Source: Anolis sagrei
Lineage: Eukaryota > Chordata > Lepidosauria > Squamata > Anolidae
DNA length: 64,000 bases
Reading direction: 5' to 3'
Assembly: GCF_037176765.1 (NCBI RefSeq)
Contig: NC_090024.1
Span: 168,891,278-168,955,277, forward strand
In this document: positions 45,801 to 53,983 of the stretch, in pieces
Numbering within the stretch: position 1 is the stretch's first letter
Layout of the letters: each line of letters starts with the position of its first letter
Notes under the pieces: generated by a model
Told to the model about the DNA's origin: nothing
The model's database searches: none
What the model saw: only the letters and a program-made list of their open reading frames with translations
Translations under genes and position numbers: made by a program

Positions 45801-48800
45801 GGTTCGGCCAGCGCAATGGGGTACAGGGTTAAAAGTGCTGAGATGGCAGGAGGAACGTAGGATTAAAGTGCGGTGTGCAGCAACATTAGTTGTGCTGAAG
45901 TGCATCTAGGACTTGGGATGGGGATTCCTAATCTGCGAAGGCACATCGGAACAGCCAAGTTTTTAGGTTCCTTTTGAAAACTGCTAGAGTAGGGGCCTGA
46001 CGGAGCTCTTTTGGAAGGGCATTCCAAAGTCGGGGGCCGCCACGGAGAAGGCTCTGTCCCGCGTCCCCACCAAGCGCGCTTGCGACATAGGTGGGATCAC
46101 GAGCAGGGCCTCCCCAGATGACCGGAGCGAGCGTGTGGGTTCGTAGATGGAGATGCGGTCAAGCAGGTAGGGTGGTCCCAAACCGTTCAGGGCTTTGTAG
46201 GGTGAGCACCTGCACCTTGAATTGGGCTCGGAAAATAAATGGCAGCCAGTGGAGCTCCTTGAACAAGAGGGTTGACCTCTCTTGATAATGAGCTCCAGTT
46301 AGCATCCTAGCTGCTGCCCGCTGGACCAACTGAAGTTTCCGAGCCGTCTTCAAGGGCATGCTATTTTAATGCCTTCCAAGTTGTGTCTTTAAAATCACAT
46401 AGTATGAGGGTATAAGAGGGATGGAAATATATGTACAGTGCATGCACATGAAAACGTATCATCTAGAGAGCTGCATTGTTTATGTGGTGCCAATTGTCCA
46501 CCACTAATAGATCATCATTCGGCTATTATGTTTCAGAATCAACAATTTGGGAACAGAGCTGGGAACCTTTGGCCTGCATAAGAATTTCCATCATCTCTTA
46601 GCATTTGCCATGCTGCCAAAGGCTTCTGGGAATAGAAGTCCAAAACAGCTGGGTGTTTTATGTCATCTGCACTCACATGTGTTTTAAAATACCTTCTCTG
46701 GGCCTTGAAGTCCCTATGTTCATTCTTATTTCAATCTTCCATAATTACCAAATTTGATTTGATCCTAAGCTTTCTTTAGGAAGAGAGAAATTACAGAGAT
46801 TGGAAAACATGTGACAAATTGACAGATACCACTGAGAGTAAAATAATGATTTCACTTAAAATTCAGATATTTAGATATTCCTTCTTACTTTCCTTTTAAG
46901 GAAAATGTTTCTTCCAGTTTCCATGAGGAAAATCTTCTACAGTCAGCAATAGATCTGTTTATTGCTGGAACAGAAACAACATCTACAACCTTGCGCTGGG
47001 CTTTGCTGTACATGGCTGTTTATCCAGAAATTCAGGGTAAGATTGGATTTTTTTTCTGTCCCAATCTACATCTTACTTTGTAAAAGGAGCTAATAGTCCT
47101 CAGTTTCCAGGCTGTTGTGATAACTGAATGCCACTTTAAAGAGCTTTCTTATAGTGACTCAGGAGGAACAGGATAATCTGAAAGTAAGATAAGTGAATTT
47201 AGTTTCATGGTTAATCTTGGGTTATTTCTCAAGCAATATAAAGAATGTCTTAAGCATTTCGCTGCAAAATTTTGTTGTTCTTGCTTTTCACCCCTCTACA
47301 CAGAGAAGGGGAAGGTTCTTATCTTGACAAGAGCTTATACATGAGTATATAGGGTATGTGTTTTACTCAGACCAATAAAATATGCATGGTGTAGCTCCAG
47401 CACTCTTGACACTGTCCTGTATTTCTCGGGGAAATCAATGCTTGCCACAATGTTCACGTTGACTTTTTTGAACTGACAGTAAATATTATTTTTAGGAAGA
47501 GTTCAGTCAGAAATAGACTCTGTGATTGGCCAGTCTCGCCCCCCAGCTATGGCTGACAAGGACAACCTGCCTTACACAAATGCAGTTATTCATGAAATTC
47601 AAAGAATAAGTAACATCCTGCCGTTAAATGTTCCTCGACTGGCAACTAATAATACAGAGATAGCTGGGTTTCATGTGCCCAAGGTAAGGAAATGTATCTG
47701 CTATATCTTTGTTTCCCTCCCCATTTCCCTTTCCCAGAAACTAAGCCTAGTTTTAATTCTGAATTACATCACACAACTTGTCAGTGATGAGGATAGTTCC
47801 ATTGTGTTGGTCAAATCATAAGTTAGAGCCATCTTGGGGGCTGAAGCCCCACTGCAGGCATCAGACAGTGTTGCCTGTGGCTCTGCGCCCAAGATCACTA
47901 CTGCTGGAGTCCTCCCGGAGCATAGAAATGACATGTCAGGAGGTGGGAGAGAGAGAGAGAGAAAATTGGTCTTTGCCTCTCACTGCACCCCCATCCCCTG
48001 TCTTTGGCATGTCATTTCTATGCACCAGAAGGACTCCAGCAATATCTTAATGGCAGCTGGGTAAGTTTTTCTTACTTTAAAGGACTTATTTTTAGAGGCT
48101 TTGGGGTGGTTCCATGCCATCCCTTTAGTTAATGGGATAACATGGGGACATCCCCACCAAGAAATTCCTGGTTTTGGAGGGTGGAGATGGGGATTCAAAT
48201 CCACACCAAATTGGGTTGTAAAAACCCGCTTTGGCACAGATTTGAGTGTTGTCTGGAAGCACCTTCTGACTCCCTTACCACTCCACTGGTTTTCTTGAGG
48301 CTGAGAATGGCTGATAAATCAAAAAAATCATAATCATAAATTTTTTTATTTATACCCAACTTTATATCTCCTGAAGGAGACTCAAAGTGAATTACAATTA
48401 AAAGTATGACCACATAATTTAAAATATGCAAATATGCAAGCATTTGGAGCCCTCGATGGTGCAGTGGGTTAAAGCACTGAACTGCTGAACTTGTTGACCG
48501 AAAGGTCACAGGTTCAAATCCGGGGAGCGGCGTGAGCACCTGCTGTTAGCCCCAGCTTCTGCAACCTAGCAGTTCAAAAACATGCAACTGTGAGTAGATT
48601 AATACGTACCGCTCCGGCGGGAAGGTAACGGCACTCCTTGCAGTCATGCCGGCCACATGACCTAGGAGGTATCTACGGACAACACCGGCTCTTCGGCTTA
48701 AAAATGGAGATGAGCACCACACCCCAGAATCAGATATGACTGGATTTCATGGCAGAGGAAAACCTTTACCTAACCTTATGCAAGCATTAAAACAGAATTA

Positions 48801-49528
48801 AGCATTAAAACAGAATTAGACAAAACAGTATTGAAATTCGTATGTTTAAATCCATTAAAACATATACAAAGCTAAACATCATAGTACCCCCTTACTTTTA
48901 GTGTGCTGCCGGAGGGACAGCAGGGAAGGGGCTTCCCTGGGTAGAGAGTTCCAGAGTCATGGGGCAGCCACCAAGAAGGCCCGCTCTCTTGTTCCCACCA
49001 ACCGAGCCTGAGATAGAAGTGGGCCCGATAGAAGGGCCTCTCTTGATGATCTCAGGACCCGGGCAGGTTCATACAAGGGGATGCGGTCAGCCAGATAGCC
49101 TAGACCTGAACCATCTTGGGCTTTAAAGTTCATAGCCAGCTTCACCTCAAGAATTTCAAAAAATAGTGGAGACCTGGGTATGGCTCTCTCAAACCCCTCT
49201 CTGACTTTCTAACCATTTCACAGGTTCTCCTGCAAACTTTTTATAATGGGCTGTATCAATGGAAAGTCTGTGACTTATCCCCCCATCCAGAAGATATGTT
49301 TTGTCAATGTGTTGGAGAAACAGATTTACTTTCACGTTTAGAAGGCTTGTTGTATTGTAAACTCAATGTTTCTATGTTTTCCTTTACAGGGAACTATTTT
49401 AATCTGCGACATGACATCAGTGTTGTTTGACAAAGATGAATGGGACACCCCCAAAAAGTTTAATCCCAATCATTTCTTGAGTAATGGCCAATTCAGGCTT
49501 AAGGAAGCCTTCATACCATTCTCTGCAG
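30687..49528 (+). CDS. CYP2J2: Cytochrome P450 2J2-like, gene 2 (exons 1-8, 5' part)
   Basis: Second CYP2J-type ER monooxygenase, tandem to gene 1. Exons 30687-30887, 32907-33069, 36176-36325, 41116-41276, 44464-44640, 46901-47036, 47496-47683 and 49390-49528 join in frame, giving 438 codons plus one base. Residues 1-30 form a hydrophobic signal anchor followed by RRRR, then the hinge [12 protein letters not shown]; later come WKQQRRF (C-helix), [17 protein letters not shown]-helix AGTETT and EIQR. An in-frame TAA at 30672-30674 fixes the ORF start; ATG 30687 has A at -3. Exon 9 with the haem cysteine is not in the window; intron 8 contains an ERV and L1 and exceeds 14.4 kb. All present exons are open, so the gene may be functional if exon 9 persists. 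Confidence 0.9.
30888..31399. other. Gene 2 intron 1, 5' part
   Basis: Unassigned AT-rich intron. An L2 insertion begins at about 31400 after TAGCCCTTGAAGACTGCTC. Confidence 0.6.
31400..32088 (+). mobile_element. L2 LINE, 5'-truncated 3' end
   Basis: The open stretch 31401-31823 encodes the L2 C-terminus ([60 protein letters not shown]). A 3' UTR with GTAAACCGCTTTGAGTCGCC and TAAATAAATAAATA tail follows. It lies in gene 2 intron 1 in sense orientation. It is close in sequence to the intact L2 at 21368-26759. Confidence 0.92.
32089..32906. other. Gene 2 intron 1, 3' part
   Basis: Unassigned intron sequence up to the acceptor CTTGCAG. No coding signal beyond a short frame overlapping exon 2. 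Confidence 0.6.
32907..33069 (+). CDS. CYP2J2: CYP2J-like gene 2, exon 2
   Basis: 163 bases, the CYP2 standard. It encodes [20 protein letters not shown], then [18 protein letters not shown] and KAF. Donor GTGAGT. Confidence 0.92.
33070..33440. other. Gene 2 intron 2, 5' part
   Basis: Unassigned AT-rich intron; nothing recognised. Confidence 0.6.
33445..33945 (-). mobile_element. L2 LINE 3' end, minus
   Basis: The plus strand starts with a TTATTATTTATTTACTTACT tail and TATACCGCTGTTCTCAGCCC. The minus strand encodes [40 protein letters not shown], the L2 C-terminus. 5'-truncated. Confidence 0.88.
34117..34691. mobile_element. Non-autonomous hAT transposon
   Basis: 575 bases with TIRs CAGTGGTTCTCTACC and GGTTGGGGACCACTG, flanked by a perfect 8-base target duplication CACTAGAC at 34109-34116 and 34692-34699. 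No transposase is recognised; the inner text (TTACAAATCAGTTTTTGGTC) matches a hAT-derived family I know from reptiles. Confidence 0.92.
34892..35050. mobile_element. MITE with TIRs (CTACACTGCCATATAATCC type)
   Basis: Ends GACCCATCTACACTGCCATA and the inverted TATGACAGTGTAGATAGAGC. Inside is a second dyad around TGCAGTTTATTCTGCATTAT. The same family occurs at 41446-41596. Confidence 0.8.
35053..36175. other. Gene 2 intron 2, 3' part
   Basis: Apart from the Penelope-like piece at 35225-35370, this is unassigned intron sequence ending in CCCTTTAAG. Confidence 0.55.
35225..35370. mobile_element. Penelope-like terminal fragment
   Basis: GGGTTGTTGTAATTACTTCG...GTGGTCATGTTCCAG is mirrored by GGAAGATGACCATACAGCCC...CTTACAAAAACCC, the same inverted ends as at 943-1138 but more diverged and nearly loopless. 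The trailing CCAGTGATTCTCAGCCATGA is the usual neighbour text of this family. Confidence 0.55.
36176..36325 (+). CDS. CYP2J2: CYP2J-like gene 2, exon 3
   Basis: 150 bases, the CYP2 standard. It encodes [20 protein letters not shown] (C-helix W and R that contact haem propionates), then [18 protein letters not shown]. Donor GTAACA is slightly non-standard. Confidence 0.92.
36600..39775 (+). mobile_element. BovB (RTE clade) LINE, near full length
   Basis: About 3.2 kb in sense orientation in gene 2 intron 3. It shows a 5' leader (GGTAATGGCAACCCACCCCA), endonuclease start (TGTWNVRSM-type text: [39 protein letters not shown]), DYILC and SSDHKLL endonuclease motifs, RT ([37 protein letters not shown]), RTE C-terminus ([40 protein letters not shown]) and a 3' end with ACAAAGAGTTGAAAGTGACT. 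BovB is well known for horizontal transfer among squamates, ruminants and ticks. Exact ends are not fixed, as no target duplication was found. Confidence 0.92.
36827..39439 (+). pseudogene. BovB endonuclease-reverse transcriptase, broken
   Basis: Open stretches 36827-37309 and 37441-38052 (endonuclease and linker), 38279-38671 and 38587-38955 (RT fingers and palm) and 39026-39439 (after ADDTT, thumb and C-terminus) cover nearly the whole BovB ORF2 in three frames. Stops or frame changes lie near 37307, 38050, 38220, 38600, 38955 and 39440. The usual QGCLLSP-type block near 38885 is degraded. It cannot make protein; age is moderate. Confidence 0.9.
39776..41115. other. Gene 2 intron 3, 3' part
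   Basis: Unassigned. 40060-40205 is GC-richer and ends CATATGATGAGGTCC, possibly a MITE end. A 12-base inverted repeat, CCTGAGTTTGTATAAACTCAGG, lies at about 40609-40631. No gene seen. Confidence 0.5.
41116..41276 (+). CDS. CYP2J2: CYP2J-like gene 2, exon 4
   Basis: 161 bases, the CYP2 standard. It encodes [40 protein letters not shown], ending WVQ at phase 0. The GQPFDPH...INNAVSN run is nearly identical to human CYP2J2. Confidence 0.93.
41446..41596. mobile_element. MITE of the CTACACTG TIR family
   Basis: Left CCCCATCTACACTGGCTGAT and right ATTATATGGCAGTGTAAATC are inverted; the inner part contains a second dyad of ATAATCTGGATT-type text. Related to 34892-35050. Confidence 0.75.
41597..42039. 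other. Gene 2 intron 4, unassigned
   Basis: A purine-rich GGAGGGAGGGGGGAAA stretch near 41710; otherwise nothing recognised. Confidence 0.5.
42040..42180 (-). mobile_element. L2/CR1 LINE scrap, minus
   Basis: Antisense L2 text: AGCCATATAGGGCGTTATAG, CACTTTAAATTGTGCTCAGA, AACCAGTAGCCAGTGAATCT. Short and degraded. Confidence 0.6.
42340..43020 (+). mobile_element. L2/CR1-like LINE 3' end
   Basis: Paralogous to 1-415 in gene 1. It keeps more of the coding end (GGGCCTTCTGATTGCTCCTTG, i.e. the [13 protein letters not shown] region) and the tail AAGCCACCCTGAGTCCCCCT. A MITE is inserted at 42627-42793, absent from gene 1. Confidence 0.75.
42627..42793. mobile_element. MITE with perfect 28-bp inverted repeats
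   Basis: 42632-42659 and 42761-42788 are exact reverse complements starting CACTAGAGAATGAATCCACT, with CATCA/CGATG continuing outward. The gene 1 copy of the host LINE is uninterrupted at about 205-215, confirming an insertion. Superfamily unclear (hAT or Harbinger). Confidence 0.85.
43250..43570. repeat. GC-rich imperfect tandem repeat
   Basis: About three degenerate copies of a unit of about 110 bases: GGGCCAGGCTTCTCCCA-CAT recurs near 43303 and 43520, and GCCTCTCC-CATGCCAAAAGAAG near 43339 and 43433. Not found in gene 1 intron 4. No coding function supported. Confidence 0.65.
43775..44400 (-). mobile_element. RTE-like LINE remnant, uninterrupted copy
   Basis: The gene 2 counterpart of the split remnant at 1995-3520. 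The minus strand reads [20 protein letters not shown], then further left [12 protein letters not shown]. Several stops. It predates the CYP2J duplication. Confidence 0.65.
44464..44640 (+). CDS. CYP2J2: CYP2J-like gene 2, exon 5
   Basis: 177 bases; differs from gene 1 exon 5 at four residues (K/R, C/N, P/L, K/N). Acceptor CTTCCAG, donor GTAATA. Confidence 0.93.
44660..45595 (-). mobile_element. L1 LINE fragment, minus
   Basis: The minus strand encodes L1 reverse transcriptase text: [20 protein letters not shown] at about 45040-44980, then a YADD-type box (TATGCGGACGACGCC on the minus strand near 44890). Right of the nested SINE it continues with the FDSINH-equivalent region (complement of TTTATTGAGTCAAATGC at about 45448). 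Absent from gene 1. It differs from the full-length L1 at 53257. Confidence 0.85.
45053..45321 (+). mobile_element. tRNA-derived SINE with target duplication
   Basis: Flanked by TTGTCTCGAAT at 45042-45052 and 45322-45332, inside the L1 fragment. Head GGAGCCCCTGGTGGCGCAGT, B-box GGTTCGAATCC, body with CATGAGAGAAGCCTCCCACA, poly-A-like end. The clean 11-base duplication gives exact boundaries. Confidence 0.95.
45600..46361 (-). mobile_element. L2 LINE 3' end, minus
   Basis: Plus-strand tail ATTATTATTATTATTATTAA then TTTGTACCCCGCTAGCATCT. The minus strand encodes [35 protein letters not shown] and [18 protein letters not shown]-like text. Absent at the corresponding point in gene 1 (about 3867), so it inserted after duplication. 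Confidence 0.9.
46901..47036 (+). CDS. CYP2J2: CYP2J-like gene 2, exon 6
   Basis: 136 bases; [20 protein letters not shown], then the I-helix [12 protein letters not shown]. Three residue differences from gene 1. Confidence 0.93.
47496..47683 (+). CDS. CYP2J2: CYP2J-like gene 2, exon 7
   Basis: 188 bases; [20 protein letters not shown], then [17 protein letters not shown] and FHVPK. It carries VIGQ as in human CYP2J2, where gene 1 has VIVQ. Confidence 0.93.
47884..48110. mobile_element. MITE with inverted ends (gene 2 copy)
   Basis: CTGGAGTCCTCCCGGAGCAT AGAAATGACA near 47904-47933 is mirrored near 48008-48043; a GA microsatellite lies between (47949-47963). Orthologous in position to 6150-6415 in gene 1, so it predates duplication; the left arm is shorter here. 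Confidence 0.7.
48325..49160 (-). mobile_element. L2/CR1-like LINE 3' fragment, minus (gene 2 copy)
   Basis: Counterpart of 6600-7125. The minus strand at 48957-49145 reads [40 protein letters not shown]. Interrupted by the SINE at 48445-48777. Confidence 0.8.
48445..48777 (+). mobile_element. tRNA-derived SINE, second family, with target duplication
   Basis: 333 bases flanked by ATGCAAGCATT at 48434-48444 and 48778-48788. Head TGGAGCCCTCGATGGTGCAG, B-box GGTTCAAATCC, body with TGCCGGCCACATGACCTAGG and GGCTCTTCGGCTTAAAAATG, ending AAAACCTTTACCTAACCTT. The body differs from the other SINE family here. Gene 1 has the empty site at about 6718. Confidence 0.95.
49390..49528 (+). CDS. CYP2J2: CYP2J-like gene 2, exon 8
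   Basis: 139 bases; [38 protein letters not shown]. Donor GTAAGA intact. The partner exon 9 is not found up to the window edge. Confidence 0.93.
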
Positions 49529-49719
49529 GTAAGAGTAGGGGAAGGAATATCAACGTATTTTTCAAAAGTTCTGCCTGCTTACTTTTCAATAAAAAGAAAA
49601 ACTCATGTGAGGCTTGAAGGTTCCATCCTACATCTTTCCCAGATTATGCTAATTGGCTTGAAAGTTAAGATTTATTTGCTTTGGAAAGGAAATAAATTTG
49701 TGTATCTTTGCTTGGCACA

Positions 49720-50130
49720 TACTGGCACACAATCGTCAGAAACATTCTACAAAATACACATTATAAAACGTATTTCTACAAAACACATATTAAAACATTA
49801 AGAACAAAGATTAAACATGTTGCAAGTTTAAAATCCATGATTAAAACTGGCTGGATAGACCAGCCAGAAGAGATAGGGTTTTAGATGGTTTTTAAATTCC
49901 GAGAACTCATTTAGCTGTTAGAGCTCTTCCAGCAGTCTTAGGGTAGCTGATGAAAAGGTCCTCTGAGTGATGGTTGCCAGATGGGTTCTTGCAGGCTAAA
50001 GTAGACATCCCCCTCAGTGTTTGGGGCGGATTATAGGGAAGGTGATCCTATAGGTAACCTGGACTCAAACCATGTAGGGCTTTATACCTTATACTTTGCC
50101 TGGAAACTAATAGATCAACAAGTGTGCACA
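49720..50130 (-). mobile_element. L2/CR1-like LINE 3' fragment, minus (gene 2 copy)
   Basis: Counterpart of 8655-9262 without the MITE; CCTGGACTCAAACCATGTAG and the following GGGCTTTATA are the antisense L2 signature. Confidence 0.65.
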
Positions 50131-50289
50131 AGTGATATTTTGTGCATCATGTTGGCCACATTCATCATTTGCATCAGATGCATATTTGCAAATCCAATAG
50201 CATTGTCTTCTGCAGCCTTGCTGTTATTTGAGTATTCTGCATGAGACAAAAATGGCTAGCTGTATCAATTGAGGAATACATGCTATAAA

Positions 50290-50879
50290 AAGACTTAGTC
50301 GATTAACAGAGGGAACCCAAAAATCTTTCTGCAGGGCCACCAGAATTAAAGAACTGATGATTGAATGGGCTTCCACCAAAATTAAAATGGTTGTTTGAGA
50401 TTTAAACGGAGTGTGCTGAAAGTACATTGAAATTGTTTGAATTCGAACTCGGGGCACAGTAACATGGAGGGTATAAATTCCAATGTCTTTCTAATAGTGC
50501 TGCCACCAATTATAAAATATTCTTCCCCAGTCTTGATATGGGGATTCTTGGCCAGAGAGACACACAGGAGCACTGGTTGTTTTAACAATAAAGAAAGATG
50601 TTTATTTGTATTTTCAGAACAGGCAATAAATTGTAATGGTTGCAGAGATGTATGGAGCTTAATGGTTACGTGGCATAGTTCAATGCTTAAAACTTCAGGT
50701 TACAAATTAACTTTCCAAGTTCACAGGAATCTAGTAGACTACTGCTAACTAGAATCTAGTCTTCAAACAGACTTTTCCCGGGTCCGTTCTAACCTATTAT
50801 CAAACTACTTTTCCTCCACAACCGCTTACTGAACTTCACTAACTAACTCCTGGCTTCGATGCTTCCAACCACTCTCTCT
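50290..50879 (-). mobile_element. LTR-retroelement remnant (LTR part plus leader), minus
   Basis: A fossil. On the minus strand an LTR-like stretch (50879 down to about 50512), with AATAAACATC and ATAAAG-type polyadenylation context, is followed by TTGGTGGCAGCAC, which resembles the primer-binding region of reptile Gypsy elements. A short segment after it may be the start of gag. The adjoining retrovirus at 50880 appears to have inserted into it, so the rest would lie beyond the window. Broken and incomplete. Confidence 0.4.
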
Positions 50880-51574
50880 TGTAGGGGCAAAAACCAAAAA
50901 GATAATCCACAAATCCAAAATCCAAGAGCAGATTGCCCCTTCCCAAGGAGGGCGAGGAAGGACACCACGAAAGTTGAATCTTTAAAACTGCAAAATGCTA
51001 TTTATTGCGCAGCTGAAGCAATAGTGACAAACATGCATATGGGTATGCAATAAAGGGGTTTGTCCAACCTAAAGTTGGTTGCATTGATTATTTATGACTT
51101 TCATTAAAACAGTTTGATTGGTACATAGAAATCAATCATCTCATTGGTTCCCAAAGACAAATCATTTCATTGGTCTAAGCTAGTTATGCAGTTGTTCATT
51201 AGTTGTTTATGATTTTGATTGACATTATAGCACAAGTGGGATCCTAACAATGGCACAACTATAACATAACTATGGTCCATTGTTCTCTGACCATGACTGT
51301 ATCTTATCCGTTAGTCTGTTGCAAACATGGCTTCAGAGCGACTGGGAAACTTGGGAGTTCTAACTAGCCAAGAGCTAGCTGGTTTTGTCCGGATATGTTG
51401 TTACCCTTGAATAGTAACTTCTTCTTTGGAACACTGATTTCTCAAACAATCAGCATTTTCTGTGAACAAAGGTCTACTGCAGAAATAGGCCAATATGGCA
51501 GTAAATCATGACATATGGGCATTGGGGAAATATATGAAAATTCGCTTTTTAAAATCACGTCCCCCCATTCCACA
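50880..51574 (-). repeat. ERV 3' LTR (left copy)
   Basis: 695 bases, TG...CA ends, followed on the inner side by CTTTTTCTTTTTTGC, whose complement is a polypurine tract. A TTTATT near 51000 gives AATAAA on the coding strand. Confidence 0.85.
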
Positions 51575-51589
51575 CTTTTTCTTTTTTGC

Positions 51590-52700
51590 TGAGATGAAAT
51601 CTTTTCAGCGAAGCAAATCAAGCAGGTTTTACAAAAGCGGAGCAAAGAAGCAGTTAATCTTATTTCTGCATAATGACCCCCTATTTTTGACCAATCGATT
51701 GTGTCCACTTAGGATGTTTCTTTTACCCTAAGGATGTATATTCTGTTGTCATCCTAACTGGGTTGACATCCAAGAGTTCTATCTGTTCAGTCTTTTTAGG
51801 GGCCAAGGCTAAGGGCAGCATAACTCTACAAGCACATGTTATCAAAGTGAAGCAACACAATAATATCAACAACATCATGATAATTGCAATTTCAGACATG
51901 ACTAAATCTTTTAACCATTGCAAGTCAAGCAACCATGATGTGAGCCACCCCTGCCAATCTGAGTCTTCAGTGTATGTGAAACTGATTGTGTTGACTATTT
52001 GGTGTATCTTGGAAACATTCTCATTTTGCAACAAACTGCATAGACCTCCTTCTCTGAACAGGTGGTCTATTGCCAATCTGTGTTGCATTTGGGTGTCTTA
52101 TTTGGAGGGATTCCAATCCTTTTTATTGCGTAGTTTGCCAGTTTATCTAGTTGCGCAGAAATGCGCCAGTTAGTGCTATCCCAATCTATGGAAACAAGAT
52201 TGCACCAATTCTTTGTGATTCTGTCAAGTATGTTGTATTGTTATGTGTCACTGTGTGCTCCTTTAAACTCTGGCCCATCCATATTGTTTTGTCTCATGCC
52301 CCAAGTGGCTGTTGTATATCAAAAAATCTCAATCTCGCAGGAATCAGGGATTTCAGTTGCACATGTGCCATTCCAGACTGGGGCAGTATCTTTCCTTTCT
52401 GCCCAACTTCTGCAAATACAATAGTGTCCTGGCCAATCTTGCCAGCGACTTTGTATGCATGTTGCAATGTAATGCGGAATCGTCTGCACATGTCAAATTC
52501 TATTTGGTTGTATACGTCTGTGTCCTGTATATCTGACAGGAGTACTGTGGTGTCGCATCTAGGGTATTGTCCCACTTGGACATGGGGCATGGTCATAGTA
52601 AGATGTCTTTGTAAGTGATGTTTGGACTGAGCTAAGTGGTGCACAAAGGTGTACACAGGGGCAAGGGGGGTGAAGACCTCCCCTTCTTCAAAATGACTTA
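51590..52700 (-). pseudogene. ERV env-like region (fossil)
   Basis: Minus-strand frames include a transmembrane-subunit-like segment (HRLAIDHLFREGGLCSLLQ, then TSWLLDL and a hydrophobic MMLLILLCCFTLITCAC membrane span) and an upstream surface-subunit-like part near 52294-52656. Position next to the 3' LTR fits env. Broken; no product is expected. Confidence 0.65.
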
Positions 52701-53256
52701 ACTGGGGTCATCTGTATGATCAGTTGTCTGTTGTGTGGTGTTTGGAAGGCGGGCTGATTGCAGGTAACATACTCAACAGTCCCGTGCTTGTAATTTTTCT
52801 GCAATCGCATTTACCAACTGGTGGAGTGTGTCCTTCTCCCATCCTGATGTAATGGGGTGTGGCATCAGGCTGTAAATGACATCATCTCTGGCTCTTTCCA
52901 AAACATAATTCTAAACACTTGGCTGAAATAGCACAAACAAATAAAAGCTTATCAAGCTAGCAATCAAAACTAAATGGTGACAATAACCACTTTAACAATT
53001 CAGCAACAGAAATCAATCAATTTGAGAAAGGATATAGTCTTCAGTAAAATTTTGATCAAGTCCAGTTCTTGCTGTCAGAGGCCTAAATGTGGCCATGCAC
53101 ATATGTATCAAACTTTCATGTCCTTTCAGTCTCTGGCATACAAAAGCAATCTGAGTGAAACTGGGGGTGTGTTCCCCTTCTTGATTGAAGAAATGAGTCT
53201 ATTAAATTCCAGGTAAAATGAAGAAAGTCTCTAAGTCTCAAAAGTCTCTGTGTAAA

Positions 53257-53983
53257 ACGGCTGCTGAGGCAAGAAAACCCAGCAGAGAAACTAGAACAGA
53301 GAAACAAAGGCTGCAGCGATATCAACAACTGACTCCCCAGCTCGCCGCACCAGACCCCAGGCAAAACCCTTCGGCGCCCCCTCGACTCACCCTCGGTTCC
53401 CGCCTCCACCTCCGCTGCGGACTTGGACAGACCGGGCAGAGGTGCGAACGGCCGGCCCCCTTTTGGGACCGGGAGGGATACGGCCTGACCGGCGGCGCGA
53501 GGGACGGCGTCCGGCCCCCTCGAAGGCCCGGGGGAGACTGCGAAAGGAAGAAGGAAAGAGGGGACGAGCCAGGAAGTCTCGCGAGAAGAAGCAGAGAAGG
53601 CGAGAAGAAACGGGAGAAGGTGAGAACTGGGTAATACCGCGAGAAGACGCAAACAGAACAAGGAAATAAGGAAGTAAACAAAAAGAAGAAATAAAATATA
53701 AGGAAAAAGGGAAACACCAAAGGCAAAGAGAGACAGAGAGAGGGAGACTACAGAGGAATAAGGGACTGAGGAAAGAAGCGAAGGAAAGAAAGAAAGAAAA
53801 AGAAGCTAAGAGAAGTGGAAGAACCGGGCTAATTTTCAATAAATAAGATTCAAGACCAAGAAAATAACAACAGAAGATAAGTAGAAAGGATACACAACAA
53901 CTAGAAAACAACAAGAAACAACTAGAAAGCAGGTAGAGGAAGACCAAAGAGAATTTGGAAAAACTTAACAAAAAAAAAAAAAG
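53257..53983 (+). promoter_or_regulatory. L1 5' UTR
   Basis: The first 300 bases are GC- and CpG-rich (53335-53560), then turn purine-rich up to the ORF1 ATG. By analogy with other L1s this is the internal promoter. Antisense-strand frames here are artefacts. Confidence 0.75.

Noticed and set aside
51763-52618. Plus-strand ORFs of 136 and 155 codons in the ERV
   Set aside because: Antisense of the env-like region; the minus strand carries the recognisable transmembrane segment.
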